Both the position numbers and the translations under genes were made by a program. A stretch of 64,000 bases of DNA from Paucimonas lemoignei (lineage in GTDB: Bacteria > Pseudomonadota > Gammaproteobacteria > Burkholderiales > Burkholderiaceae_D). Below the pieces are notes generated by a model that did not search any database, was not told where the DNA came from, and saw only the letters and a list, made by a program, of their open reading frames with translations. Location: assembly GCF_004342585.1 (NCBI RefSeq), contig NZ_SLZQ01000001.1, positions 496,001 to 560,000 of the forward strand. Reading direction: 5' to 3'. Position 1 is the first letter of the stretch; every line of letters begins with the position of its first letter. Positions 18,601 to 28,230 of the stretch are shown one piece after another.

Positions 18601-19465
18601 CGCTCAGGAAAAGGCGACCATCCGTCCGTTGCTGGTACGTCCGCTCATGCAGGCATTCGCCGTCATCATTGCACCTGCCGAGCGGGAGTTGAATCGCACC
18701 TGGATGGCGCAGGTTTATGAACCATTCAATCGATCTCTCGCATCGAAATATCCGTTTGCCGCGGATTCGAGAGTGGAAGCGACGCCGGGCGAAATTTCCC
18801 AGGTGTTCGGCCCTGACGGCGCCATTTCCAAGTATGTGCAGTCAGCCATGGGACCTCTGGTCATCCGACGGGGAGACACACTGGCAACAAGGACCTGGGC
18901 GGACATGGGTGTCAGATTGAATCCACAGTTCTCCGCCAATCTCGCGCGCTATGTTGCCGCACAAGGACATGCTGGCACTGCCAGTTCACCCAGCGGTAAC
19001 GCCGGCCAGGCTCAGACCAATTTCCAGCTATTGCCTATCCCTACGCCTGGCCTGCTCGAGTACTCCGTTGAAATTGATGGTCAACTCATGCGTTACCGGA
19101 ATGGCCAGCAAGAGTGGCACAGCTTCGCCTGGCCGAATGTGCTTGGCCAGCCCGGCGCGAAAATCACTGCAGTCACCAATGACGGCCGAACTGTTGAAAT
19201 CGTCAATTTCCCCGGCCAGTTCGGCCTCGAAAAATTCATTAATTCAGCCCAGCGGAAAAAACTCGACAATGGCATTTTCCATATGAGTTGGGATAGCTCG
19301 GGTCACCAGGTGTCCCTGAGATTTCGCCTGATTAGCGATGCCCGTCCTGGCGCTGGATCAAACGGCGCAGCCGACACGGGATTGAGAGGACTTGCCCTCC
19401 CCGCTTCGGTGGCCGGTGAACAAGCGGAGGCAGCAGCGCCGGCGGCTGGGCCAGCACGTTCATGA
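15686..19465 (+). CDS. tssM: T6SS membrane-complex protein TssM (IcmF family)
   Basis: A 1259-residue inner-membrane protein forming the TssJLM trans-envelope complex. Two membrane helices (residues about 11-30 and 38-56) precede a cytoplasmic NTPase domain with Walker A GNPAAGKST (near 130) and DTAGRY (near 175). A third helix (about 442-462) leads to a large periplasmic domain that contacts TssJ. The C-terminal part carries the TssM C-terminal domains ending in an Ala-rich tail. The ATG at 15686 (MNRLFSLFRDAR) is preferred to a GTG 27 bases upstream because it begins at the first hydrophobic segment. tagF follows after 15 bases. Confidence 0.97.
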   Translation: MNRLFSLFRDARFASAVGLLFILVAIYVIGTTFDMRSEWLYIGWTMAITAWIAYLLIRWFVARRAGKAMESMFATQVEDAVKLAPTDKKQEIDILKKRLLEAVHTIKNSKLGQRTGSAALYEMPWYIVIGNPAAGKSTAVLNSGLNFPFSDKGGQSVQGIGGTRNCDWFFTTEGILLDTAGRYAVQEEDREEWFGFLKLLKKYRPKAPINGIVIVASIAELCSNRPDVGITLARELRQRVQELTERLELFAPVYVVFTKVDLIAGFVDFFEDSDAEERSRVWGATLPYDGDGKANAISHFDQHFDKLAEGIKELGTTRMSLNRSEGMSPGVLTFPLEFVGVKHHLRTFIATLFEDNPYQFKPIFRGFYFTSAIQEGVATHATGERIVQQFSLSAGRRLTASISSNTGFFLKNLFSSVIFADRNLVRQYASRSKIRLRYATFYGAVLALGLVLGGWSWSFVNNQQYMANIQADLDHARKVQENRVDLASRLEALGILQDRLQQLKQYHDSRPLALTFGLYQGDRIEHKLRAEYFKGLQQVMLQPVAANLESFLAEVIANAGKLEAPVRSAQGGMVLAAAPANNGPTLYKDALPGNAEDAYKALKTYLMLGNRDRIDPGHLNDQLTRFWRNWLENNRGTASREQVVRHAEKLISFYLAQADQPDFPLIDNKLALVDQVRDTLKPVVKGTPARERVYSEIRMRAATRFPIVTVASIVGEQHQEIVAGSHTVSGAFTRAAWEQYVEGAIKEASTKELQSTDWVLKTSVKDDLSLEGSPEQIQKELVRLYKADYVNEWKKFMQGILIKDFAGFDNAVQHMNVLGDPQSSPISALLQTLYHETSWDNPSLVSQGLQGAKRGLLDWFRETVLRQTPNQVRIDMGTNSNGTAGLQTGIVGKEFAAIANLVVARGDNKDLSLMKGYLDHLSKVRTRFNQINNAGDFGPASRQLMQATMDGNGSELADALKYIDENMLTGMPAQEKATIRPLLVRPLMQAFAVIIAPAERELNRTWMAQVYEPFNRSLASKYPFAADSRVEATPGEISQVFGPDGAISKYVQSAMGPLVIRRGDTLATRTWADMGVRLNPQFSANLARYVAAQGHAGTASSPSGNAGQAQTNFQLLPIPTPGLLEYSVEIDGQLMRYRNGQQEWHSFAWPNVLGQPGAKITAVTNDGRTVEIVNFPGQFGLEKFINSAQRKKLDNGIFHMSWDSSGHQVSLRFRLISDARPGAGSNGAADTGLRGLALPASVAGEQAEAAAPAAGPARS

Positions 19466-19480
19466 GGGCGAGGTAATATC

Positions 19481-20461
19481 ATGCAATTAAAGAATCCTTC
19501 TACTCTCTATTTTGGCAAAATTCCGGCGCGTGGCGATTTCGTAAAGAGCGCGACCGGAATCAAGGTCATTTCGCTGATAGACAACTGGGTCGCCCAAGGA
19601 ATGGAATTACTCCTTGCGGAACCTGGTTGGAAAATCTATTACGACAATGCCGGGATCGTCGACTTTCTCTTTATCGGCACCCACAAAAAACATGCGATCG
19701 CCGGTCAACTAATGCCAAGCAGAGACGCGTCCTCGCGGCGCTTTCCGTTTATCGCCGCAAGCCTTTTCGAAATCGACGAGCCGCTCGATTTTCTGCGCCT
19801 TGGCACGCTGATGCTGGAACCCCACGTCAATCGCCTTCGCGCACTGGTGCAGTATGCAGTTACGACGCATGATGCAAACGAGGTGCTGGGCAGCTTGAAC
19901 GAAATCCATCTGGAAGCTGAAATTGACGACCAGACCATTGCAGGCGCTTATAACCGCCATCTATCATCGGCAAACCTGGATAGCTTCAAACAATCCCTGG
20001 CGCTGCCGAGCGAGAATTCCAGCCTGCGTCACATGATTCTGGCGCTGGGCTATTTATTGCAGCCCATGCTATCCAACTACAGTATTCCACCGCAAAAAGG
20101 ACTGGCGCTTCCACTTCCCCGTGACCCAGCCCAATCAAAGCTGGCCAGATGTTTCTGGCTTGATTTGATCGGCACATTCCTGCTGCGCGCGGAAATGGAA
20201 CTCAGCATTTTTTCATGCACGCACTTCGGCCTGCCCAAGCTTATCGTGACCTTCAATGGCGTGCCGCCCAACATTTACCGAGCACTGTTCAATGAACAAT
20301 CAGCGGAAGAATGCCTGATCGACGTCAGCCAGTCAGCATGGGTCGAGGAATGCGTCATGCAAGACCTCGGCACCATCAAGCTCTCCAGCTATCTGAGCCA
20401 TGGCGACCTGGCCCTGAAACAGGTAGTAGAAACTTTTCGCCAGTGCTTTGCCGGCCTTTAG
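19481..20461 (+). CDS. tagF: T6SS-associated protein TagF (ImpM family)
   Basis: A 326-residue cytoplasmic protein whose N-terminal 140 residues are the ImpM/TagF domain: YFGKIPARGDFVKS, then WVAQGME and later SRDASSRRFPF. In Pseudomonas and Serratia, TagF is a post-translational repressor that acts on the T6SS membrane complex or Fha. No PpkA, PppA or Fha partner is visible in the window, so any threonine-phosphorylation pathway would have to lie elsewhere or be absent. The gene is tightly linked to tssM (15 bases) and ompA (9 bases). Confidence 0.92.
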   Translation: MQLKNPSTLYFGKIPARGDFVKSATGIKVISLIDNWVAQGMELLLAEPGWKIYYDNAGIVDFLFIGTHKKHAIAGQLMPSRDASSRRFPFIAASLFEIDEPLDFLRLGTLMLEPHVNRLRALVQYAVTTHDANEVLGSLNEIHLEAEIDDQTIAGAYNRHLSSANLDSFKQSLALPSENSSLRHMILALGYLLQPMLSNYSIPPQKGLALPLPRDPAQSKLARCFWLDLIGTFLLRAEMELSIFSCTHFGLPKLIVTFNGVPPNIYRALFNEQSAEECLIDVSQSAWVEECVMQDLGTIKLSSYLSHGDLALKQVVETFRQCFAGL

Positions 20462-20470
20462 GAGTCGAAC

Positions 20471-21325
20471 ATGAAATTGTCCAATTCACCCATTTCGAAC
20501 GCCCTGAGCGGCATTATTAACTCAACCTATACCGCAATCGCCGGCATGACCTTTCTGGCCATGACAATGGTTTCCGGATCCGTTTGGGCGGAACAATCCT
20601 CGACACAGGCAGCGACTGCCGGTACCGTGCCGGTCGGTCGTGTCGTCATTTCCGGCACCGTGCCTGATGAAGCAACAAAGGCTGCGCTGCTTTCACGCCT
20701 GCAGGAAGTATATGGAACCGGTCAGGTGGTCGACCAGCTAAGCGTCGGCGGCGTCATCGCACCGGCCAACTGGACTGGACATGTACAAAAGCTTATCGCG
20801 CCAAACCTAAAAACAATTCACAAGGGGCAACTTACTGTCGACGGCAATAACGTAGCCGTACGCGGCGAGGTAGATAGCGAGACGACAAAACAGACCGTAA
20901 CCGGTAGTATCGCCAATTCGCTGAATCCGACATATACAGTCAAGAACGCTTTGCGGGTAGTAGCCAGCAGCCAGTCCGTTGTCGATCAGACCCTGGCAAA
21001 CCGGGTAATTGAATTTGAAAATGGCAGCGCCATGCTGACGGAATCCGGCAAGCGAATTCTCGATGAAATGGCCCACGCGCTTTCGAAAATGGAATCCAAA
21101 AAAATCGACATTATCGGCCATACCGACGACACTGGAACGCGCGCGCACAATGTCTCACTCTCGATGGCGCGGGCAGACTCCGTTAAAGTGTATCTGGTCG
21201 CCAAAGGACTCGCGCCGCAAGCCATTACCACCACTGGCATGGGCCCTGACCAGCCGCTCGTATCCAATACCACCGATGACGGCCGCCGCCGCAATCGCCG
21301 CATCGAGTTTCGTGTAAGTCAGTAA
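20471..21325 (+). CDS. OmpA/MotB-domain periplasmic protein of the T6SS
   Basis: A 284-residue exported protein. An N-terminal hydrophobic segment ends in VSGSVWAEQ, a plausible signal peptide (cleavage near residue 38). A middle region of BON-like alternating strands (about 55-165) precedes an OmpA peptidoglycan-binding domain (about 175-284) with IIGHTDDTG, NVSLSMARADSV and RRRNRRIEF. TssL here lacks its own OmpA extension, so this separate protein can supply the peptidoglycan anchor (the TagL/TagN role). AGGAG lies 8 bases before the ATG. It is the last gene of the tagX-led operon. Confidence 0.88.
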   Translation: MKLSNSPISNALSGIINSTYTAIAGMTFLAMTMVSGSVWAEQSSTQAATAGTVPVGRVVISGTVPDEATKAALLSRLQEVYGTGQVVDQLSVGGVIAPANWTGHVQKLIAPNLKTIHKGQLTVDGNNVAVRGEVDSETTKQTVTGSIANSLNPTYTVKNALRVVASSQSVVDQTLANRVIEFENGSAMLTESGKRILDEMAHALSKMESKKIDIIGHTDDTGTRAHNVSLSMARADSVKVYLVAKGLAPQAITTTGMGPDQPLVSNTTDDGRRRNRRIEFRVSQ

Positions 21326-21405
21326 AAGTCTGATCGATCGGATAACGTGCAGGATAGCCATCAAACGCCACCGGCCACCTGTGGCTGGAGACACAATCCA
21401 TGCAT

Positions 21406-21435
21406 ACAAAAAAGGGCAGCTTGTGAAGGCCGCCC
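21406..21435 (-). terminator. Rho-independent terminator after tssA
   Basis: On the minus strand GGGCGGC and GCTGCCC (arms 21429-21435 and 21414-21420, one G-U pair, eight-base loop) are followed by TTTTTTG. It lies 17 bases after the tssA stop and ends the long minus-strand T6SS operon. Confidence 0.75.
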
Positions 21436-21452
21436 CATCGATCCAGGCAGAA

Positions 21453-22511
21453 TCAGCTTTCCGACGCTTCTCTATCCATCCCCAGCAATTCTTCAAGATG
21501 AGAGAGGCTGCCCTGATCTTTCATCACGCTACGGAGCCATACATGCAGCGGCATGTTACCCCAGCGCGCCGCCTTGTCAGCAAGATAGGCTACCGGACTA
21601 TGAGGCTCGGTACGACGGAAGAAATCGGCGACCAGTCGTAACTGTTCCAGCGCCTGGGCGCGGGTCCTGATCGGGCCCTTCGGTCCGCCACACTGAGCGA
21701 GCGCGTCCACTGTCGTAGTCTCATCCTCATCCACGGAGGTATTTTTTTCACCCTCCTCCAGTAAGCCGAGTTCGCGGGCAGTTCTCTGCAAGCGATCCTG
21801 TATGGCATCAAGCGATTCAGAAAGCGGCGCGAATGTCGGACCGTCATCACCAAACAAGGCGTCTGCCACCCGCTTGAGTTCGCCCAGTGCAGCCTGGCAG
21901 CGTACCGCATCGCTGAGCCATTGTTTAAACAAAGCCTGGTCGGTCTTGGCCGCCGCCGCGGAAAATTTTTCAAGAGTTATCTTGTCTTCCGCGATTGATT
22001 CGGGATCTCGCTGGAGCTGGGACTCCACCATGCGGGCCGACTCGAAGTCATTGAGATTGAATGCTCCCAGCTTGGACTGGGTAACCGGGATTTGCCGCAC
22101 CAGCTCAGCCATGCGCTTTACCAGCCAGGAGATATTGCCGATTCGCTGCTCCTGGTCGCCACGTTCCGGCTGCGGATGGATCTGGCCGCCAAAGCGTTCG
22201 ATCAGGCGTGCCGCCAGTTCCATGCCCTGCCCCAATCCAGCCAGGCCGTCAGTCTTGACCAGCCCTTCCGTCAGCCAGGCTGCCAGCCGCAAATCCTTGC
22301 TTCGCGTGGCGAGCAATTGTGTGCAGTCTTTTACGACTGCTGGCCAGTCAGCCTGTTTGAGCTCGGCTTGCCATTCACCATACTCGATGCTCGGATCGTC
22401 TTCACGGCGCGCTTCCTTGATGCGGTCGAATTCCGGAGAATACGCGAGATCTTCGCCACATAGAGAGGATTCGGATATAGGTTCAAGTATGCCTTCGAAT
22501 TGCATGTTCAT
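21453..22511 (-). CDS. tssA: T6SS protein TssA (ImpA family)
   Basis: A 352-residue TssA that organises baseplate and sheath assembly and caps the growing tail. The N-terminal ImpA_N domain is clear: FEGILEPISESSLCGEDLAY, then WPAVVKDCTQLLATRSKDLR and AAWLTEGLVKTDG to about residue 100. The short C-terminal domain is of the type in the 340-residue TssA1 class rather than the long VasJ class. ATGs at 22511 and 22505 are both possible behind AAGGAAG. It ends the operon that begins at the TPR lipoprotein gene; 35 bases separate it from tssH. Confidence 0.95.
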   Translation of the reverse strand: MNMQFEGILEPISESSLCGEDLAYSPEFDRIKEARREDDPSIEYGEWQAELKQADWPAVVKDCTQLLATRSKDLRLAAWLTEGLVKTDGLAGLGQGMELAARLIERFGGQIHPQPERGDQEQRIGNISWLVKRMAELVRQIPVTQSKLGAFNLNDFESARMVESQLQRDPESIAEDKITLEKFSAAAAKTDQALFKQWLSDAVRCQAALGELKRVADALFGDDGPTFAPLSESLDAIQDRLQRTARELGLLEEGEKNTSVDEDETTTVDALAQCGGPKGPIRTRAQALEQLRLVADFFRRTEPHSPVAYLADKAARWGNMPLHVWLRSVMKDQGSLSHLEELLGMDREASES

Positions 22512-22546
22512 TGCTTCCTTTTACTTGCCGTTACCAATTTTGATAG

Positions 22547-25270
22547 TCAGCTAATACGGTAGCTGAAATCATTATTTTTATTCACGCCGACTTTCAGCTT
22601 TCGAATGGCCTTTCCCTCAGCCATGCGTACAAGCACCGCTTCGGCAATTTCCGGGAGCATGCTGCCGGAAAGGATATGATCGACATTGCGCGCGCCGGAA
22701 TCCACTTCCGTGCAGCGGGCTAGCACCGCCTCCACCACGTCCTCCGTATAGCTGAAGGCAGCCTTGTGGCTTTCCTCGACGCGTTTCTTGATCCGATCGA
22801 TTTTCAAGCGAATAATGTCGGCCAGAATATCGTCTGGCAATGGGTAATAAGGAATGACCTTCATTCGGCCGAGAAAGGCAGGCTTGAATGCCTTGAACAG
22901 GTGTGGACGGATTGCCTCTGCCAATGCATCCGGATCCGGCAACTCTTCCGGTGTCTTGTTCAGGCAAGCCTGCATAATGGCTTGCGTTGCGATATTCGAG
23001 GTCAAAATGATGATCGTATTCTTGAAGTCGATCTCACGTCCTTCTGCATCTTCCATCACTCCCTTGTCGAACACCTGGAAGAACAATTCCAGCACGTCCG
23101 GGTGCGCCTTTTCCACCTCGTCCAGCAGCACCACGCTATGCGGCTTCCTGCGCACTGCTTCGGTCAACACGCCGCCCTCTCCATAGCCGACATAGCCTGG
23201 CGGCGATCCCTTCAAGCCGGAAACCGAATGCGCCTCCTGGTACTCCGACATGTTAATCGTGATCAGATTGCGTTCACCGCCGTACAGAATATCCGCCAAT
23301 GCCAGGGCAGTTTCCGTCTTGCCGACGCCGGATGGGCCCACAAACAGGAAGACGCCTTTAGGCTTGTTCGGGTCTTCGATACTGGCGCGCGCCGTACGGA
23401 CCCGTTGAGCGATCTGATCCAGCGCGTGCGACTGGCCGATCACACGCTGCTCCAACAATGCTTGCAGGTTCAATATGGTTTTGATTTCATCTTTCACCAT
23501 TTTCCCAAGTGGAATACCGGTCCAGGCTGAGACAATCTCGCCGACCGTCTGACCATCCACGCACACCGGCACCAGTGGCAACTCGCCCTGTAATGCCGCA
23601 AGTTCCTTTTGCTGTCTGGCGAGTTCGAGCTGCTTCGATTGCCGGTTGTTTTGCCCGCGCTGCATTGCCGGACCGTCCGTGCCGGTGGAAAGTGTAAGCT
23701 GCACGACATTCTCCGGCGCCTCCAAATCCGCGCGCAGTTCGCGTATTTGCGTAACCAACGTCTTTTCCTGCTCCCAGCGGGCTTCATCCGCAGCCAGCTT
23801 TTCAAGCAACTCGGCACGTGACTGAGTCAACTCGGCGAGCTTTTCCTGATGAACGGCTCCTGCAGCCACTTCCTTCTCCAGCGCTGCAATCTGCAGCGAC
23901 AATGCTTCTGCGGCTTTGCGGGCATCTTCGATTGCGGCGGGCGTCGCTGCTTGTCCCAAGGCGACACGCGCACATGCCGTATCCAGGATGCCGATGGCCT
24001 TGTCCGGCAACTGACGGCCGCTGATGTAACGCGCAGACAGGCGTACTGCCTCGGCAATCGCCTCCTCCAGCACGCGAACCTGGAAATGCGCTTCCATGCG
24101 ACTGGCCATGCCGCGCAACATGGCGCATGCCACTTCTTCAGAGGGCTCATCGACTTTAACGACTTGAAAGCGACGGGCGAGCGCCGCATCCTTTTCAAAA
24201 TACTTCTTGTACTCGCCCCAGGTAGTGGCCGCAATGGTACGCAATTCGCCACGAGCCAACGCCGGCTTCAGCAGATTGGCTGCATCGTTCTGCCCTGCCT
24301 GTCCGCCGGCGCCGATCATCGTATGCGCTTCGTCGATGAAAAGAATAATCGGATGAGCACTGCGCTTGACCTCTTCAATCACGTTACGCAGGCGATTTTC
24401 AAATTCGCCTTTAACGCTGGCGCCAGCCTGGAGTAAACCAAGGTCGAGCACGTGCAGTGCGACGCCTTGCAAAGGCGTGGGAACGTCATTTTGCGCGATA
24501 CGCTGAGCGAGCCCTTCCACTACAGCGGTTTTTCCTACTCCCGCTTCCCCTGTCAGGATAGGATTGTTCTGCCGGCGCCTCATCAGAATATCGATCATTT
24601 GCCGGATTTCGCCGTCGCGACCGATCACGGGATCAATCTTGCCGCTACGTGCGCGTTCAGTCAGGTTGGTCGTAAACTGGTCAAGAGCAGGCGTGCGGAC
24701 TGATGAATTTTTAGAATCCGATTCTTCATCCTCTGAATTCGGCATATCCAGATCCGCACCTGCATCTGACTGCCTCAGGCTGACGGATTCCAAGGTTTCC
24801 GGAAAGTCTACCGTCCATTCAGCCAACTTATGCTTCAGCTCATCCAACGCAAATCGGGCAAACAGTTTCGAACTGCGATATGCCAGCTGGGACAAGTCCG
24901 GCTCGGTCAAAAGCGCCAGCAGAAGGTGGCCACTTCGGATGCGCGACACGTGATTGTCCAAGGATGCGAGCAGCCAGGAGTGTTCGAACAGTTTCGGCAA
25001 ATATGCCGAGAATACCGGCGTACGGCCATTTCCGGTTTTGAAGCCGGAAATCTCATTTTGCAAGTCTTTCTCAAGTTCGGTTGCACTGATGTCGAAGCGA
25101 CGGCAGAGCAGCGCAAAATCGCTCTGCCTATTTTCCAGCAACGCCAGGAACAGATGTTCCACATCCACTTCGTAATGGCCATGAGACACGCACAGGCTGA
25201 TTGCACGCTCCGCCGCCTTGCGGCAGGTGCTATCGAGTTTTCCGATAAGTACTTTAAGATTTGTGCTCAT
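22547..25270 (-). CDS. tssH: T6SS sheath-recycling AAA+ ATPase TssH (ClpV)
   Basis: A 907-residue Hsp100 protein that disassembles the contracted TssBC sheath. The N-terminal repeat domain (to about residue 160) is followed by AAA module 1 with Walker A GEAGVGKT (near 240) and Walker [10 protein letters not shown] coiled middle domain (about 400-540) and AAA module 2 with [14 protein letters not shown] (near 640) and [13 protein letters not shown] complete it. The acidic, Ser-rich linker near residue 175-190 is typical of ClpV rather than ClpB. Its ATG overlaps the tssG stop by one base, implying translational coupling. Confidence 0.97.
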   Translation of the reverse strand: MSTNLKVLIGKLDSTCRKAAERAISLCVSHGHYEVDVEHLFLALLENRQSDFALLCRRFDISATELEKDLQNEISGFKTGNGRTPVFSAYLPKLFEHSWLLASLDNHVSRIRSGHLLLALLTEPDLSQLAYRSSKLFARFALDELKHKLAEWTVDFPETLESVSLRQSDAGADLDMPNSEDEESDSKNSSVRTPALDQFTTNLTERARSGKIDPVIGRDGEIRQMIDILMRRRQNNPILTGEAGVGKTAVVEGLAQRIAQNDVPTPLQGVALHVLDLGLLQAGASVKGEFENRLRNVIEEVKRSAHPIILFIDEAHTMIGAGGQAGQNDAANLLKPALARGELRTIAATTWGEYKKYFEKDAALARRFQVVKVDEPSEEVACAMLRGMASRMEAHFQVRVLEEAIAEAVRLSARYISGRQLPDKAIGILDTACARVALGQAATPAAIEDARKAAEALSLQIAALEKEVAAGAVHQEKLAELTQSRAELLEKLAADEARWEQEKTLVTQIRELRADLEAPENVVQLTLSTGTDGPAMQRGQNNRQSKQLELARQQKELAALQGELPLVPVCVDGQTVGEIVSAWTGIPLGKMVKDEIKTILNLQALLEQRVIGQSHALDQIAQRVRTARASIEDPNKPKGVFLFVGPSGVGKTETALALADILYGGERNLITINMSEYQEAHSVSGLKGSPPGYVGYGEGGVLTEAVRRKPHSVVLLDEVEKAHPDVLELFFQVFDKGVMEDAEGREIDFKNTIIILTSNIATQAIMQACLNKTPEELPDPDALAEAIRPHLFKAFKPAFLGRMKVIPYYPLPDDILADIIRLKIDRIKKRVEESHKAAFSYTEDVVEAVLARCTEVDSGARNVDHILSGSMLPEIAEAVLVRMAEGKAIRKLKVGVNKNNDFSYRIS

Positions 25271-26424
25271 TACTGGTCCCCGGTGAAGGTCTGTTGTTCT
25301 TTAATTGGGTTGATCAAATACGCCACTTCATGAGAATCGCCGCTCGCATTGCGCTTGCCCAGCCAGCCGTTCCAGCCCAGCCGTGTACTCCCGCCACGAG
25401 AATCGAGCGTAGCCTGTACCAGATCGCGCTTATCGAGTATCAGCCGAACCTCGCAATCATGCGCCGGACCAAGGATCAACCCGAACAGACGAATCAGGCT
25501 GCCGGCTGCTGTCCGCCCCGGCAAAAAATCTTCGAACTGGTTTTTACGCAGCGGACCAATCAGTAATCTGACTCGCGATGTCCGATCCCAGACACGAGTT
25601 CCGCACAACGTGGAAACGCCGAGTTCGCAATTAGCGCCGCCTAGCGTTGACGTTTCTTGCGGCGGCAGCTGAAACCATTGTCCAACGAACTGTTCGGCAC
25701 GGCACTTCACCTGAAAATAATCTGCAACGACTCCGGCCAAGGTATTTGCCGACTGCGGGCGTTCGCGCAATGCGCCAGAGTAGTATGCTAGGGATTCATC
25801 GGCGACGCCGGCTTCACCTTCATGCAAGCGCTGTCGAAGACCTGGCAGGCCTACCCCTGCCAGGCTGAGTATCAGCGGAAGAAAGTGGTTCTTGCGGTCG
25901 GCTTCGTACTGAAGATGCAGCCGGTATTTCAGCCAGGTCTGATAAAAAAGCGCGACAGCCCGGCTTGTGAAGATATCCAGAAAAGCACGCGTGGCGGTAT
26001 CACGATGATGCACCTCCCGTTCCGCGACATAGTGCGTGTAGTGCCTGGGCATCACGCCCATCGGCCCGGTCAGGCCAAGAAACGATGGTGTCAGTGTGAC
26101 TTTACCGATTTTATCCGAGCGGCTCGGCTTGCTATTTTCACTTGCAGTATCCAGTTCCTGCGATTCCGCATTATCGAAAGCTGCAAGTGCTTCTTGCTGT
26201 ATCTCGAACTCCAAGGCTTCGATTTCATTGGGCGGAAAACCCAATGAAATCGAATTACGGAAGCGGATGACTTGTCCGAGTATGTCGAGATCCTGCGGCA
26301 CCCCATCCTGCTTACGATATTGCGTAAGCAGCAGACGCACAGCCTGAAAGAACTCGAAGCGATGAGGCTCGTCCCTGAGCTGATCGATCAGGCCAGGATC
26401 GATTCGCCGTTTCGTGCCGGGCAT
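25270..26424 (-). CDS. tssG: T6SS baseplate protein TssG
   Basis: A 384-residue TssG/ImpH/VasB baseplate wedge protein. It opens with IDQLRDEPHRFEFFQAVRLL, the family hallmark. Other typical stretches are FRNSISLGFPPNEIEALEFE, LTPSFLGLTGPMGVMPRHYT and, near the end, RTAAGSLIRLFGLILG. It overlaps the end of tssF by 37 bases and abuts tssH, so the TssF-TssG-TssE wedge components are made from one transcript. Confidence 0.96.
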   Translation of the reverse strand: MPGTKRRIDPGLIDQLRDEPHRFEFFQAVRLLLTQYRKQDGVPQDLDILGQVIRFRNSISLGFPPNEIEALEFEIQQEALAAFDNAESQELDTASENSKPSRSDKIGKVTLTPSFLGLTGPMGVMPRHYTHYVAEREVHHRDTATRAFLDIFTSRAVALFYQTWLKYRLHLQYEADRKNHFLPLILSLAGVGLPGLRQRLHEGEAGVADESLAYYSGALRERPQSANTLAGVVADYFQVKCRAEQFVGQWFQLPPQETSTLGGANCELGVSTLCGTRVWDRTSRVRLLIGPLRKNQFEDFLPGRTAAGSLIRLFGLILGPAHDCEVRLILDKRDLVQATLDSRGGSTRLGWNGWLGKRNASGDSHEVAYLINPIKEQQTFTGDQ

Positions 26425-28229
26425 TTGATCAACTCCTGTCCAGTTTGCCTGGAAACTATGCTCAATTGGGTAAAGCTGTTGGTATGCACGTACAGGCCGA
26501 AAAAGTGATCCAGTATCTGCGCATACATGAACAAGCCGATACCTGCGTAATGCGATTCATCTACTGTCAGGCGGATTTGCATGCCGCGTACGAACGTTGG
26601 AAAGGGATTGCCAGCCATACGTGCCATGGTTGGACTGTGGTCTATTGCCGCAATCCCCGATATCTGGCGAGCATTTTGCGAGGCGCGCGTGATGTCGTAC
26701 AAGCCAAGAATTTCGCGGATTGCATCGACGCCTGAACCTGAAAGCGATAGATGATTCAGCGATAAATGAGAAATTAGCCGCCATTGCGCACCGCGGCCGC
26801 GAGGAAAACGATAACTCCGTGTCGGCTTTCGGAGCAATTGGATTGTCTTGGCAATGGATCCCCCCTCGATAAACAAGTCTCCGTCGGGCAAACCAAACGG
26901 AAGCTGCGAAGGAAGATCACGGTTTGTGCACAACAAGTCGAGGCTGAGCGTATTGGTTTCGGGCCGTTGCGGATCGAGCGTGGAATCTACCAGAGAAATT
27001 TCCATGGAATAGGTGGACTCGGCGACATCGTCGATGTAACTAGCATGCCAATAGCGTGCCGGGCCATCAAGCTCTTCGCCATGACGCAGCGAGTAGAACG
27101 GCTTGAAGTCACAGATTTCCTCTGAGTTGCTGTCTTGCTGCACGCGTGCCACTCGCGTAATCTCATATACGTCATATGCGCGCGAATGGCGATTGTCGAC
27201 AATGATCGGATATGAGGTCGAAGTTCCGGTAATGCGAATCGGCTCAGCCTTCTTTTGAAACAGGTTGACCACCGGTGCGCATCCGAGCACAAAATTATCC
27301 GTGCTGATCCGGTCAAGCAGGTCAAAGCCGTCGGCATTGCCACGGCTGCGCGCAAGTCCGATTCGCAATTCTATAGACTTCGTACCTGGCGGCAGTCGCC
27401 CTGCAATTCCGGCCAGATCGATATCCATGAAATTGAATTTTTCCGGAAAGGCAAAATACTCCATGAGTAACTGGTAGGCCCGATGTGTCCGGGCATCTTG
27501 CGCCACCAGCATTTCGTCTTCGGCAAACCCGACCGGTTGAATAATATTTACCGGCAAATCAATCTTTTCAGAACTGCTGGAAAAGCTGACCCAGACACCG
27601 ATGGCCTTGGAAAACACCGCCTCGCGGATCATCGCGACGACAGAAGTGTCGCCATTCAGAAAAAATCGGATTTTCCCAAGCGGAAGCGAATCCAGTCCTG
27701 CCTGCTCGGATAAGGCCGACAGGTCAAGCCGGATCGCCGCAGCCGCCTGTCGCGCCAAATGGACCCGCAAACCTGAAGTATCGATGGCATTTTCAAACAC
27801 CGCGTGTTCCAGACGTATCGGCCAGATATCGATATCGTATGCGGTCTGAAAGCGGCAAGCCACGCCTTTGACCGGACGCGTCTTGAGCTCGGTATGCCGA
27901 GGGATACGCGTGGACTGACTGAGTTGGGCGGCGGCGTTACCGCAATTAAAACAAGCAATAGATGCAGATGGAAATGGTCGCAGGTAATGCGGGTAAATCA
28001 CTTCCAGCAAAGAATTCGTAATTTCAGGAAAATCGTCGTCGAGCTTCTTGTGAATCCGCCCCGTCAAAAAAGCAAACGACTCGATGAGCCTTTCGATGTG
28101 CGGGTCGTCGCAGGTCTCGCCGGACAGCAGCAGACGCCCGGCGACTTTTGGATATTTCTTTGCAAAATCGCTGGAAAGCCGGCGCAGATACGTCAGCTCG
28201 CGTTCATAGTATGGCAGCAGCGATTCCAT
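26388..28229 (-). CDS. tssF: T6SS baseplate protein TssF
   Basis: A 613-residue TssF/ImpG/VasA baseplate protein. It starts MESLLPYYERELTYLRRL and continues with FAKKYPKVAGRL and HIERLIESFAFLTGRIHKKL, all in the first 60 residues and diagnostic. LEVIYPHYLRPFPS follows near residue 80. Full length for the family. One base separates it from the tssE stop upstream. Confidence 0.97.
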   Translation of the reverse strand: MESLLPYYERELTYLRRLSSDFAKKYPKVAGRLLLSGETCDDPHIERLIESFAFLTGRIHKKLDDDFPEITNSLLEVIYPHYLRPFPSASIACFNCGNAAAQLSQSTRIPRHTELKTRPVKGVACRFQTAYDIDIWPIRLEHAVFENAIDTSGLRVHLARQAAAAIRLDLSALSEQAGLDSLPLGKIRFFLNGDTSVVAMIREAVFSKAIGVWVSFSSSSEKIDLPVNIIQPVGFAEDEMLVAQDARTHRAYQLLMEYFAFPEKFNFMDIDLAGIAGRLPPGTKSIELRIGLARSRGNADGFDLLDRISTDNFVLGCAPVVNLFQKKAEPIRITGTSTSYPIIVDNRHSRAYDVYEITRVARVQQDSNSEEICDFKPFYSLRHGEELDGPARYWHASYIDDVAESTYSMEISLVDSTLDPQRPETNTLSLDLLCTNRDLPSQLPFGLPDGDLFIEGGSIAKTIQLLRKPTRSYRFPRGRGAQWRLISHLSLNHLSLSGSGVDAIREILGLYDITRASQNARQISGIAAIDHSPTMARMAGNPFPTFVRGMQIRLTVDESHYAGIGLFMYAQILDHFFGLYVHTNSFTQLSIVSRQTGQELIKCPARNGESILA

Positions 28230-28230
28230 T

